From the NCBI GenBank assembly GCA_037043455.1, contig JAWPHD010010199.1:1-64000 (forward strand): a stretch of DNA of 64,000 nt, in the 5' to 3' direction. Within the stretch, counting starts at the first letter, position 1; every line of letters starts with the position of its first letter. Below are positions 31,256-43,190 of this stretch, piece by piece. A program made the position numbers and the translations under genes. The stretch comes from Cyrtodaria siliqua. Taxonomy: Eukaryota > Mollusca > Bivalvia > Adapedonta > Hiatellidae. The notes beneath the pieces were generated by a model that was not told the DNA's origin, made no database searches, and saw only the letters and a list, made by a program, of their open reading frames with translations.

Positions 31256-32998
31256 CCATAGTTCAAACCATATTATATTCTCAAATATACCTAATGATAA
31301 AGGATACACAATAAGTATTCATCGATTTGGAAAATGCGTATAGCTTATGTCATGTCTACCTTTCCTAGAATTAAACGTCAAGAAACTGTAGCAAGATAGG
31401 ACAATGGTAGAAAACTAACCAATTGATGATCACAAATAAATAAATTTACACATGCATTTACATAAACGTATGTATATTAGTGTAAGATTATGAGTGCCTT
31501 TATAACTAAAACACCTACTTCAAATTTACATTTTTCAAATGACATCCAATTTAACTCATTGAAAAGATTTGTACAAGGTGTATGTAAAAGTTTTGTTCAA
31601 AATCAAGTATGTACATACTTGCCTATAAATACGTTGTTTTTGAAAATACATAGACCTACCTAGTCATATAAATCAGGATTTAGTTGCGTGGCAATAAGCT
31701 TTATCACACGGGTGAAATAAAGGGTAAAATATATCATATCACGGAAATTTTCTGACAATTTCACCGGAGTGATACGGAAATTACCGATTAGTTACGATTG
31801 TATTAGTCTTGATCATCTTCGACGCTTGATTGTAAATACAATCGTCTTGACCCTTTGTGCAGAAAAAATATTGAAACCGGCAACAGATGTACTATAGTGA
31901 CGTCAAATATTTAACACAATAATAGTCTTTAGTATATATTTTATTAAGCTACTCTAATTTACGTTCACAAAATACTAACTAAGAAACCAGAGTAAAATGT
32001 AACTTCGAATAAATCGTCTTAAACCGTGTGCAACTTAGCTTATCTAAAAAGAGTATGCCCGACCGGTCTCGCCACCCGACCGGGACACACCAAGCAAAAC
32101 CTTCAGTCTATCTAGCTAACTCAATCTAATCTGAACTGAACTGCCTCCTGAATGGTGGCTCACGCAACATTTATATAATGACGTAGATACTAACGGCCAC
32201 TTGGGCTTAAGTATATTGCACATGACTATTAAAACTGGTTCACAGCTGTCCAAACTAGCCTAACATACAAATCTCAGCATTTTGCAGTAAACAAGATAAC
32301 CAAGCCATTGTACATACTACTGGATACAGGGTACTCATACAAGCCTCCAATTTTTCAGAAACAAGGTGACCCCCTCACTCGTGATTGTTGAGTGTGTCAC
32401 CCCGGTCATATCATTGTTTCATCAAACACACCTCCCATTAGGCTATACGTTTGGTAAAGTTGTTACTAAAAGTATAATTAATTAGGTTGACCAAAACGAT
32501 GCTTACACAACCATCCCATTGTTCGTCAGAGTACAAGGCGACTCTATCACCCCAACTGTTTATTATAATGCCTGAACTTTCATTAGTGCGTTTCTTAATT
32601 GTTGTGCACTGGTCATTTCGAATGGCCATACATGCTCCACACATGTACTTGATCCGTATGTAGGTCAGCTATATTACACAGAGGAAACACGTGCCTGTAT
32701 TTTTTATGAAGAAGTTTCCCTCTTTGTTTATTTATTTATTGTCTTTCTGCCGTTATGTATATCTTCGATAGAAGGCGCATCTGTATCAGCCAATCAACGA
32801 TACCAGAATCTCGGCAAACTACAAACTGTTTTGTTGAAGAACTTTTCTAAACGATTTGTCACGCGTATGGTTTGTCGTCTGCATTCCATCCTGTTTTAGC
32901 ACAAGATAATTGGCTATAGAACCATTATCCGTGGATGAAATAACCACTTATGACCATTCATTTTCTTAATTATACATTTTAAAATTCAATGGCATTCA
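31256..32998. other. No gene seen
   Basis: Intergenic AT-rich sequence. A candidate poly(A) signal AATAAA lies at 31435-31440 for the F5/8C gene. A GC-rich hairpin-like GACCGGTCTCGCC...GACCGGG lies at about 32062-32090. No exon or repeat was recognised in the rest. Confidence 0.4.
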
Positions 32999-34069
32999 TT
33001 TTAAGGACTTTTGGTCAGCCATCTTTGAAAAGAAAATCCAAAATGGATGGGGTATGGTTAATTGAAATGTTCATCCAAATGCATATTATAGGCATGAACA
33101 ATGTCAATGATATAATAAATGCTATAGATGTGAACATAAAATCAGAAACAATATTTATTTGGCAGAAATAGGGCCCTTTGTATTCGAAAAGTTTAGTACA
33201 ATTTTACTCGAAGATGTTTTGTTTTTACATTAAATAAATGTGTCCATAGAATTGTCCATTTATCTAGAAATGGCACACGAGACATCATTTTTAAATTAAA
33301 TACGACGTGTTATCACATCATCCAAATTTCAAAGTCAATCATTGTAAAAAAAACACAAGCTATTCTTTCAATGGCATGTACTTTCAAAATAATCTCAATG
33401 CTATAGTATGGTGGCACTGACGGGTACTTTTTTTATTGTCCAATTATTATAAATGGCATCTATATTTTTGGATGTATTAAACACAACTGAATGACTGATG
33501 TGAATAGAAACATGGCAAAATAAGAGTAATTTATTATTAGATTCGAATAACAACAGCACAAACTAAATAATAACATACGAATACGATCAAATGACCTGTT
33601 TATCCGAATGTTTCACCATACCGCATGTTTCAATGCATGCTTTTCATGTGTATCATGTGTGTGTGTGTTAAAGGCATATATCGTATAAAGAAAATCTTCA
33701 TTTTTAACAATGGTGTACTTCGAATTTTGGATGATGTGATAACATGGCTTACTTTATTTAGAAATGATGTCAACGCGTGCCATTTTTAGATAAATGGACA
33801 ATTCTATGGAACAACTTTATTTAACATAAAAACAAAACATCTTCGAGTAAAATTGTACAAAACTTTTCGAATATAAAGGGCACTATTTCTGTAAAAATAA
33901 ATAATGTTTCTGATATTATGTTTACATCAATAGTATTGAATTACTGTCATCTATTATATCATTGACATTGTTCATGCCTTTATTATGCATTTGGATGAAA
34001 ATTCCAATTAACCATACCCCATCCATTTTGGATTTTCTTTTCAAAGATGCTGACCAATAGTCCTTAAAT
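32999..34069. mobile_element. 1.07-kb element with about 350-bp inverted arms
   Basis: The left arm 32999-33345 (TTTTAAGGACTTTTGGTCAG, AATGGATGGGGTATGG, CATCTTCGAGTAAAA inverted) pairs along its length with 33707-34069. The central 360 bp is unique. No coding capacity was found; frames in the arms are chance. This looks like a long-TIR non-autonomous DNA transposon whose transcript would be double-stranded. Confidence 0.85.
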
Positions 34070-34745
34070 CAAGTTTCGGAAAAGAAAAAAAATGTCATGT
34101 ACACTTACGCGACAGACGTGAACACAACAGAATGGAACTAGAATTAGTAATAACATTAATTTGTTATCCCTGGAAAACAACAGCGTAGTAAGGTAACCCC
34201 CCGTTTACACTATGTTCCCGGCGGCCACGGCAGCCACGTTTCAGACAACCGTGGACGAAACGGGGTGACCGTGAGACAACGTAGGGGAACGGTATCGACT
34301 AACGTATCTCGCCGTGACTGCCGTGGACGCCGGGACAAATTTTAAGTCAGACTTAAAATTTGCCACGGTCGTCCCGGCGAAGATGACCTACTTTATAGAA
34401 CGCAGTAAAACGGGGTGAACGCAACGAAACGTGAAAGTACGTTACAGACCTTAACAAAACTTGGACAGTGTCCGTAGCAAGACGTGAAGCAAGAGTATGA
34501 CCCGGCAACTTACGGTCCTGTGAAGTTGTGTTACGGTCTGCCACGTTTAGTTCCCGTTTAGCTGCGGTTGTTTTAGGGTGGCTGCACGTTTTATCCAGGC
34601 TTGCCACGATTTCTCACGGACCTCACGGCGAGCTACGGGGAACGTTAGCCGTTTCGTCACGTTCAATCACGATATGTCTCGGCGTATTACGGTTTACCTG
34701 AAGTTCTGCTACGTTTTGACAAGGTGCGCGCAGGCGCACAAGTAG

Positions 34746-34752
34746 TATAAAA
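34746..34752 (+). promoter_or_regulatory. TATA box of the Harbinger MADF gene
   Basis: TATAAAA lies 83 bp before the ATG at 34835, which would place transcription start near 34777, after the left subterminal repeats. Confidence 0.6.
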
Positions 34753-34834
34753 CTGTTCAAGCCGACAGGGACGTTTCATTCGAGTGACAAACACCGACGA
34801 GTGCAGATATATTATCTTTTTCATAGTATAAATA

Positions 34835-36905
34835 ATGCCAACAAAGAAGGCAAGGCTTGGACGAAGAGGATCCCGTCCTGCGCAGGCCCAACGAGTAGAG
34901 GAGCAAGAACAGCCTCAAGAACAGCCTCAGCCTGAAGATCCTCGCCGATCACCGCCGCCTGAAGAAGAAGAACATGGTCCTGCTCCTGGCCCAATAACAC
35001 AGTCTGAACCTGCACGGGAAGTCGAGGAAGCTGAGGAAGATGCACCTACTAGGAAGAGGGTTGCACCAAGGGTTGTCACCAACCTTTCAGAGGAAGAGAA
35101 GGAGCTCGTCATTGACTTCCTCCAGCAGAACCCCACGCTCTACTCAAAGAGACTTGCTGGATACAAGGACACAGCAGCAAAAGACCGACTGTGGGCAGAG
35201 CAGGCCAGGCAAATGAACCGTACACCCAAAGAGCTCAAGACCTGGTACGAAAGCATGCGCACCAAGCTTGGCAAACTGAAGACAGCTGTTACAAAGTCTG
35301 GTCAAGCTGCAGACAGATTCACCGCAACCGAACAGTAAGTATCTCTATCAAAAGTATAACATAAAGTATATTCGATGTTTTTTTCGGTGAATAGATCGAT
35401 TTTTATATCACCGAACGAACACCAAAAGCTGTATTTTCACGAGTGGCGAAGCAATGAGTGAAAATACCGCTTTTGATGTTCATGAGTGAAATAAAAATGT
35501 ACCTAACACCGAAAAAATCACATTTTCTGTTTCTTTCATGCATTTTCTGGGCATGATATTGGTTGTAAATTAAAAATTTGCATCTGTAAACTAGCTTGAA
35601 ATGTCAATTTGATAAATGGTTTTCTTTAAATTTTCAATGAAAGAATTCCCACTCTAGTCCGCCTGGCGTCGCGTGCATTAATTACGTTACGTTGGCCAAT
35701 AATTGACATCATTAAGCTTTTACATGTATGTGCGTGACGTAATTTCTGACATGCAGCAATTACTTTATGCTAATCGACATCAAATAAAATTTATCAGTAA
35801 CAAAACGAATTTACGACAATATTGAGGATCAAAACTCGTATTTTCACTGTTTGAGAGGCGTCTCTCCTGTATATTTCAGCAAGTAGTGCTTGAAATCGTA
35901 TTTAATATATTACCTGATATATATAGAGAAATGTGCGTTCGTGTGTGCATGCATGCGTGTGTGTGTGTATGTTTCATTACTTAAAAGGTTTTCGTCTTCA
36001 TCAGGTGGATTTGGCAGCGCTTCCAGTTCCTGTTGGAGCACATCACACAGTTGCCAAGAAGGACCGTCGCGAGCTTCGCTGCTCGACTTCGACCTCCTAA
36101 TAATGATAATCTACCAGCTGAAACTACTCGTGAGACTCCAGTAGACGCTCTAACGGTATCACCTGCTCTCGGAGCACCAGGCGATTCTTCACCTGCCGGC
36201 ACTCAAACTTCCACAGACACGTCATCTCGTACTGGAGCCAATCCTGATACCCTTTTGGGCCTTTTGGAGACCTTTCTGGCCGAACGACAAAGTCAGGGGA
36301 ACCCAGCCACTGCCTTCGGTTCTTTTGTTGACGGAAGTATTCGAAGCCTTCCACCAGCCATCCGACGTAGAGCAGAATCTAGGATAAAGGAGGTGTTGCA
36401 CGAATGCCAGAACGATGCCGAGCGACAGCAGTTCCGACAGATAGAACTACAGCAGTCAGCCCAAGCTGACCGAAATCGACCCCGAGGTTACGGACAGCCT
36501 TTTGCCCAGCGTCCAGCCCGTCCTCCGGTACAACAATGGCAACCGCCGCCTTCCCAGTGGCCTGCTAATGTGACAAATCCAACCAGTCTCTGGCACTCTA
36601 TGGATCACCCTTGGGTACAGGAGCAGTTTCCCGAGATGAACATAACTTGTTCCCCGTCCATCACACGAAACCAGCCACAGCCAGTGTTGTATGCGTCAGC
36701 TCAGGCACAGTCGTCATCTACTGCCGATGAACAAGACTTCTCATACTGCCAGTTGCTTACCTCAGACTCTCCCTCCTTGTCTGGTCAGGTCTCCGCCAAT
36801 CTGAGAAGCCCAAACCTACAAGCTCAAGAGAGAAGGACCAGCAGCACTATTATTTCACCTTCAGAGAACCCAATGGCGGGTGACGATTCAACATCGTGTC
36901 CATAA
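34835..36905 (+). CDS. Harbinger MADF/Myb-like DNA-binding protein (two exons)
   Basis: Exon 1 is 34835-35334 (donor GTAAGTATC, phase 2) and exon 2 is 36005-36905 (acceptor TTCATCAG, ends 36004), giving 466 residues. The join restores a Gln codon and continues the domain as WIWQRFQFLLEHI. Residues 1-75 are basic then Pro/Glu-rich. Residues about 83-185 form a MADF/SANT-type domain (EEEKELVIDFLQQNPTLYSK, AKDRLWAEQARQMN, LKTWYESMRTKLGKL). The rest is Gln/Pro/Ser-rich. In Harbinger elements this protein binds the subterminal DNA and brings the transposase to the nucleus and the ends. The frame is intact. Confidence 0.88.
35379..35517. repeat. Foldback palindrome in the MADF gene intron
   Basis: TTTTTTCGGTG, ATTTTTAT, GAACACCAAAAGC and GTATTTTCAC pair in order with GTGAAAATAC, GCTTTTGATGTTC, ATAAAAAT and CACCGAAAAAA around a GAGTGGCGAAGC core. 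Confidence 0.75.
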
Positions 36906-37923
36906 ACCGTACTCATTTTTGTCATCTCTAAGACAATGCACATACAGATAAGTTTGTTTTTTTTGTGTGTAAAGTTTTTCTTTCTCCATCTCATAGACAA
37001 TGAGTGCAAAAAATCTGTTTGCTTTTTCGTTTCAAGGCAATGAGTGAAAGCATACTTGATGAGTTAACCTCGTTTAAACGACTGAATATCAAAGACTGTG
37101 GTAAATATAAGTTTTAAAACTGAAGAACAGATGTACATGTATGCCTCAAATTGACATTTTCTTAATCTTTTTAAGTTTCAGTGCGTATTACAATTCTCCA
37201 TCTCATAGACAATGAGTGCAAACAATGTGAATTCGCTTTGTTGTTAAAGGTTTATTTTTGTCATCTCATAGGTAATGAGTGAAAGCATACTTGATGATTT
37301 AACAACATAAATATCAAAGGCTGTGGTATATAAGTTTTGAAAAATGAAGAACAGATGTATGCCTCAAATTGACATTTTCTGTGAAAAATCAACGCAGGAA
37401 AGCGTCATTTCGAACGTCCGTTATGTGTGTGTTCAAGTACGCATGCCTACAAGTAGCTCTCTCACAGGCAAAAGTTTTTGTCCATTCGCTGTAGCATCTT
37501 GTCAATATTTGTATGCATACCAAATTCAATCAACATATTACATGTGGTAAAAAGAGTTATGATAATGAAAATAATAAAGATTTTTATACTATTGAATGTT
37601 TTATGTGATGAATCATATGAATACAATTTTCACAAAATACAAAAAATTGTGAGTGAAAGGTTTGCGTTTATCACATATTTGGGGCTATATTTGCACGATA
37701 ACCAAATTTTGAATATGTGATACTAGATAACCGTAAATCATTTATTTTGAACGGGATAGGTATCATGCCCATAAGCGACGAAAGTTTGACGTATTTGGAA
37801 TGACTTTACGTGAATGTTAAGGTTGATTTTTTCTATTTCGGAAAAGAAATTGATATTAGTTTTCGATTTTAATCAATTTCTTCGAAAGTGTTTTTAACAT
37901 GTGATAAACAGATTATTACATGG
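36906..37923. repeat. Between the convergent Harbinger genes: 210-bp tandem duplication
   Basis: 36985-37165 and 37198-37380 share CATCTCATAGACAATGAGTG, AATGAGTGAAAGCATACTTG, ATATCAAAG-CTGTGGTA and TGTATGCCTCAAATTGACAT. They lie in the presumed 3' UTR. 37381-37923 is AT-rich with nothing recognised. Confidence 0.65.
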
Positions 37924-38036
37924 GATTTTGGTTATTGCCCGCGGTATCAACCCTCGACCATTATCAACCCTCGAGCTTAAGCTCTCGGACTTGATAATGG
38001 GGTCTCAGGTTGATACTCCGGGCGATAACCAAAATC
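37924..38036. repeat. Foldback palindrome, 113 bp
   Basis: GATTTTGGTTATTGCCCG at the left pairs with CGGGCGATAACCAAAATC at the right. Inner arms TATCAACC/GGTTGATA and ATTATCAA/TTGATAAT surround the core CGAGCTTAAGCTCTCG. Confidence 0.85.
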
Positions 38037-38140
38037 ACCAATGCGATAATCTCTAAATCCCTGTTGCATAGTGCAATATCGCCATATGATGGATTAAGTA
38101 TTATTATTTACCATTAAACACAACAATTGCCAAGTTTCAT

Positions 38141-38304
38141 CATAGGTGGCCGGCACGGGGAGGGTTATACTGCAAAAATGACCAAAAAGCCAAGATCCGT
38201 GAGGTAGGCTTGATACACACTGTTTAATTAAACAGAGTGCATCAACCAACCTTGACGTTTTGGCCATTTTTGCATTAAACCCCTCTATGTGCCGGCCACC
38301 TATG
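38141..38304. repeat. Foldback palindrome, 164 bp
   Basis: CATAGGTGGCCGGCAC pairs exactly with GTGCCGGCCACCTATG. The inner arms (TGCAAAAATG/CATTTTTGCA, with AAACCCCTC/GAGGGTT) and a central TGTTTAATTAAACA palindrome continue it. Confidence 0.85.
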
Positions 38305-38349
38305 AATTTAACACTGAAGTTTCGTGGCTCTTCCATTATAAAATGCCTT

Positions 38350-40279
38350 TCACTGGGGAGTGATCATCCTGTCCTGCCACTCTACGGCACCAGCTGCAGA
38401 ATTGAAGTACATTTCAAGGTACTCCCGTTGTTCCTTAGCATTCCGAGTTTCTCTCGTCCTTGCGTCGGGTGGGTTGTCGACGTCCTGCCACTGAACATCA
38501 TTTCTCCAGTTGCCAGGGACTAGATTGTGATCCTCGTCGTCATGGTCCACCTCATTCACCGGGATGACTGGAACCCGCTTCCTTAACAGGTTGTGAAGTA
38601 CGACTGCACCCTCAATGATGCCTCGTGCTGCAATAAAGTTAAACAATATGGACCGTTAAACAGCTCTCATACAGTAGACATGGGTAATCAGCGATGAATA
38701 TGACCAGCCTGCTCATCGGAAACAGTCTGATCTAAAACTACGCTGGATGCTGGACCCTGTCAGACTGTATGGGCATGCACAGACTGAACTAGGTCTTCGC
38801 TGGATGTTGATCGTAGAAACAATATATTTATCATACATGAAGAAAATATAGATCTGTAGCACATTACAAACGACCATCAGTGAACTTTACCCTTACTCTT
38901 TAGCACTTCGCAATTGCACTTGTTGACTTTATAAATGGCAATCATTTTATAGAGGATGGTTAGAAAATAATTTGAGCCCTGACGTGAGAAAACTGGATTT
39001 TTTCATATGCGAAAACAAAAGACGCAGATCAGCTTCGCGGTAACCGCGAAGCTGATCAGCGCCTTTGTTTTCGCTACTTGGATAGTACATTCCCTCTTCT
39101 TTCTAATTCCAAAATTTTAAGCCTCTAATCATCTTCTGTAGCTGCACAGCCCGGTTTTTGTCGGACCTGGTCGGAAACCCCGAAGACCGGTTTTCTCACG
39201 TCGCGGCTCATTTACTTACCTGTGTCTGGTCCCTGTTCTAGAGTTCCCAGGAAGCACCTGAATCGATTAGCCAGGATCCCAAAAGCGTTTTCAACCACAA
39301 TTCGTCCACGGGATATGCGGTAATTGAAGATAAGGCTTTCTTTCGACATAGCTCTTCTTGAATACGGTTTCATTAAGTAGTTTCTTAATGCAAATGCATC
39401 ATCTCCCAGGATAAAGTAGGGTACGTCCTGATTCTGGTCATCATTAGGCAGAGGACAAGGTGGTGGCAATCCTATAAGATCTTCTTCGAGAAGTTCATAG
39501 AGCTCTGAGTCGTTAAAAATTTGCGCATCTGACATGTGCCCCACCCCACCAACTTCAATCCATATGAAACGATACTGGGCATCCACCAAGGCAAGGAGAG
39601 GGACGCTGAAAAAGCCTTTGTAGTTGTGGTACAAAGATCCTGTGTTGGGTGGCTTGCTGATTGCTATATGTTTTCCGTCGAGTGCTCCTATCGCATGTGG
39701 AACATTCCACCTCTCTTCAAACTCCTGAGCAATGACTCTCCATTCATCAGGCGTCACAGGAACGGTGAACACTTCATCCTTGTAGGCGTCAACGATGGCC
39801 TTACAAACTTCTGGCACCATATAGCAGATGGATGCCTTACTGCACCTGAATGCATAGGAGAGTGACGCGTAGTTGTCCCCAGTAGCCAAATGTCGCAGTG
39901 TCAAAGAAAGTTTAAGTCCAGGTGGTAGAGCAGAGCGAAACTTTGTGTCCTGTTTCTCGATTGCTGGCGTAATTTTTTCGAGAATCTCGTCGAAGAGCTC
40001 TGGTGGCATTCGCAGATAGTTCTGAAAGGCATTTACGTCCTCGGTTCGTAGCTCTCTTGTTATGAATGTTGAGTAGTGTCCGAACTGCTGTCGTCTTTCT
40101 TCGGATAACCATGACCGCACCCACATTGACCTTGGTCTTCTTGCCCGCCTCCTGCGCCATCTATCTACACCGACCAGTTCCCTCTGCAGCTGCTGGCGGC
40201 ATTCTTGCTTACGCAAAGACCGAATGTATGCGCCCAGCAAACATACAAATACGAAATCATCCTCGTCATGCACATTCAT
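38350..40279 (-). CDS. Harbinger DDE transposase (HARBI1-like), two exons
   Basis: Exon 1 is 40279-39220 (donor GTAAGTAAAT, phase 1) and exon 2 is 38627-38350 (acceptor CTTTATTGCAG), giving 445 residues. The N-terminal 115 residues are basic and cover the MWVRSWL and [13 protein letters not shown] region typical of the family. The DDE domain shows [10 protein letters not shown] (first Asp), [14 protein letters not shown] (second Asp), ILGDDAF and [17 protein letters not shown] (catalytic Glu). Exon 2 starts [16 protein letters not shown], the conserved end of the HARBI1 fold, and closes with an acidic tail. The splice join restores an Ala codon. There is no stop or shift, and all acidic residues are present, so it may be active. 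Confidence 0.9.
39009..39074. repeat. Near-perfect 66-bp palindrome in the transposase intron
   Basis: GCGAAAACAAAAG-CGCAGATC pairs with GATCAGCGCCTTTGTTTTCGC, and the centre GCTTCGCGGTAACCGCGAAGC is fully complementary apart from one base. Confidence 0.9.
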
Positions 40280-40706
40280 GTTCTCTCATTGAAGGTTCAG
40301 AATACACTGACTGTTGCAGTATTTTGTTGCTGTTTTTGCCCCCCCCCCCCTTACCCGGAGGTCACGGCTAACCTTAGTGGGCCTTGATAGAACTTGACAG
40401 ACGTGGCAAACCTTGATTGTTAAGCGACAAAACGTGAGAGGTCCCATCAGAACGTAGCAGGCCGTGAGGAAACGTACAAGCGTCCGTGACATACCGTGGA
40501 CTTAAACGTAGTGCACCGTCGGGTCTCCGGGGCTTCGGCGGCTCGTTTCAGCTCACGGTGTGTAACGGATACCTTAATAGACCGTAAGAAAACGTAATGA
40601 TACCTAACAGAACTTGAGTACCAAGACAAAAACTGTCCAAAATCCCACGGCGCACTACGTTTTGGGCTGCCGTGGCTGCCGTGGTCGCCTGGAACATAGT
40701 GTAAAC

Positions 40707-42510
40707 GTTGACAGTTCAGCAAAGTCATTGCTGAAGTATATGATAAGTAGAATAGATATAGGGTGTGATATGAAAATACTCATTTATTATTCTCTCTGTA
40801 ACAATATTTGTAAAATTTGATTTAGTACAATTACTCCAGGGGATATAGATCCATAATCAAATACTGGAAGTAAGTATGAATTATAGAATAGCTCTGATGT
40901 AATTCCGAGACGTTTTTGAGAATACATCGATTATGTCAAGGTGAACGCGTGAGTGGTTGAGTATGGTTTATTTTATACTGTGCGCATAATAGCATGCATG
41001 TTGTTTTAGTAGGATTTATAAGCGCGTGTTATTTATTGTGCACCATTTATTTGTTATTTAAATCTGTAATTTACTTTCAAAACTGAAAACACATTTGTAT
41101 AGTCAGTTTCATGAACAATGACTGTGCTCTTGTTAAATACAAAATATCTGCAATGATATAAAACATCATTGATATATATATATATAGGTCTAAATCTTAA
41201 GTTCTATAATCCTGTTTATATTTTGAATGTATATGTTTTATGTGTGTATATAATTATGTAGTATCATATACATGTACATGTGTAAAATGTTTATTCTTTT
41301 TAACTAAATGTGTGTTATGTAATTGTGAAGCGCAATAGAATATTTTATAATTTTTGCGCTATATAAATGCCATGTATTTGTATTTGTATTTATCAATGGC
41401 TGATACATTTCACAGAGAGAGAGAGAGAGAGGTTCTCGTTTTGACCGCCCCGATGCATTATATGTCATCTCCTTAAACATGGCTGGTAATCGCGCAATTC
41501 CACCATCTACGTTTTATTTTTAGAATGAGTCAATAATGTAAGGTATATTAATACCCAAGGAATATGAATACCTTGGGTTTATCAAGGTTTTAGGGGTTGT
41601 TATCTACACGGGTTTATTCTCATACAGGTTATACAACGAAGAATACCATAAGCAAACGTAATTATGTAACTTTTTGCAATCGCAACGGTTCATTTCGTAA
41701 CAGTAGTTCATATTTTTACCGGCAAATCCACCACCAGTAACATAAGCCGACCACATGGTAATATGCGACATGTTTCATCTTGGTAAACGTAATTTTAATG
41801 AGGGTTATACATCTTAATTTTAAGGAGGGTCACCTATCAGCTAAATGTTTACTACAGCATGATAAATGTATTCATGGGCTATATTATCAGTTTAGAGTTT
41901 TGCAAACTACTCAGCAGTGTTTTGCAAACTACTCTTTTGCAAACTACTCAGCAGTGTTTTGCAAACTATTCAGCAGTGTTTTGCAAACTACTCAGCAGTG
42001 TTTTGCAAAATACTTAGTTTATTACTCATCAATCGCCATTAACTTATTGAAAAATGAAAAGTTCATGGAGAAAATAACCCTGTTTAAGCTCAAATCCATT
42101 GGAGGTACTCGCGCAATCACTTGAAGCGTACCACTGATGGTGTATGTGTGGAGGGGGTGAGAGGGGGTGGGTGTGGGGGGGGGGGAGCTTGTGCGATTAC
42201 GAGCCTGTTAAACGGACACATTACAATCGTGTAAACACATTACACTCGTTTAAATAATATGTTTTACAGAACGTCTTGCATCGCAACTTATCAAACGTCC
42301 ACGGAGGCATCATTCTGATCGGAAACTTCATCTCATCTCCAAATATAACCGAATATGATATGTTTTGTATTTTTGTGCTGTTGTATGATTCTGCTTTATT
42401 AGCCATAATAAACAGGTAAGAATATATATGGACTACTGTTTTACAAACAGAAGATAGAGAAAAGGTGAAGTAAACAAGGATACAAAAAAATTCTAGAACG
42501 TATACCGATA
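40707..42510. other. No gene; microsatellites, minisatellite and a retroelement tail
   Basis: (TA)n at about 41173-41186. A GAAGCGCAAT...GCGCTATATAAATGCC block with a (TATTTG)n tail at about 41325-41395 has the look of a SINE/LINE 3' end. (GA)n at 41415-41433. Five copies of a 22-bp unit (TTTTGCAAACTACTCAGCAG) at 41897-42009. G-runs at about 42153-42186. Confidence 0.55.
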
Positions 42511-43190
42511 CACTGGCGAGAAATAAAAACCCTACATCAAATTTCAGAGGGGATTTCCTTCCAAACAAAACAACGTAAACAATTTTATGAGGTTTCAAAT
42601 TATTCAGTTAAATCTTAACAAAACATTGACAACAAAATTCTGGACCATTCCATTCGACGCCGCCGTTAGAAAACGATCTCTAAGATGACGTTGACGTATA
42701 AAAACGTCATGGCGTGCCGTCGTTACACGGGGTGTTCCGGGTCGGGCCCGGTCGGTAACTGTTCCTGTGGCGTTATAGCGCCGAAGAAGTCGGCTAATTG
42801 TACATCGAGCAGCGTGAAAGCGTCTTGCTACTTCAATTTGTGTTAGCCCCACTCTAGAAGTCCTAAAATCCTGTTTCGATTTTCGTAGTTTAGTCTTGGC
42901 ATGTTTAATTTCCAACGTTTGAACTTTTTTAAATGATTTCTCCAATGTATATCGATAACACATGTTCACTGTATAAATTTTGAAATTGCCACATGGTTAT
43001 TAAGCACGAGGTGCACGGAGAAATCATACCAGCTGGTGACTACTACGTTTCGCGGTTGAACGCACACTACAAAACTGGTCGCATTTCATGCCGATTGTGA
43101 TTTTATGTAATCTGTTTTCATTTGATAAATTTATCTCATTTAAAAAAAAATCCTATTTTTTCTATGCAGCGTTTTTATTTCTCGCCAGTA
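42511..43190. mobile_element. Deleted Tc1/mariner-like transposon with both ends
   Basis: CTGGCGAGAAATAAAAAC at 42513-42530 is inverted at 43171-43188, with TA next to both ends, as expected for TA-targeting Tc1/mariner elements. Between them lies only the N-terminal third of a transposase, so this is an internally deleted copy of about 680 bp. Confidence 0.75.
42604..42969 (-). pseudogene. Tc1-like transposase, N-terminal helix-turn-helix remnant
   Basis: The 121-codon frame contains GLTQIEVARRFHAARCTISR, then LLRRYNATGTV, DRARPGTPRVTT and IRQRHLRDRFLTA. This is the paired DNA-binding domain and GRPR-like hook region at the start of Tc1 transposases. Full-length proteins are about 340 residues. 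The catalytic DDE part is absent and the frame ends in unrelated sequence, so it cannot transpose. Confidence 0.8.

Larger units (their letters stand above)
34203..40706. mobile_element. PIF/Harbinger DNA transposon, apparently complete
   Basis: The TIRs are about 36 bp, starting GTTTACACTATGTTCC on the left (34203) and inverted on the right (ending 40706), with two or three mismatches. Subterminal regions of about 500-600 bp are rich in CCACGG, ACGT and CACG motifs on both sides, likely binding sites for the element's proteins. Inside are the usual two genes: a MADF/Myb-like protein (+) and a DDE nuclease (-), each with one intron and no frame break. The usual 3-bp target duplication was not resolved. 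Confidence 0.9.

Noticed and set aside
34821..35136. Open frames on the - strand over the MADF gene
   Set aside because: They are shadows of a biased (Gln/Pro/Glu-rich) coding exon that has a TATA box, ATG, domain and donor on the + strand.
36033..36905. Separate 290-codon gene in Harbinger
   Set aside because: The frame is open upstream to a splice acceptor at 36004 and completes the MADF domain of the exon at 34835, so it is the second exon.
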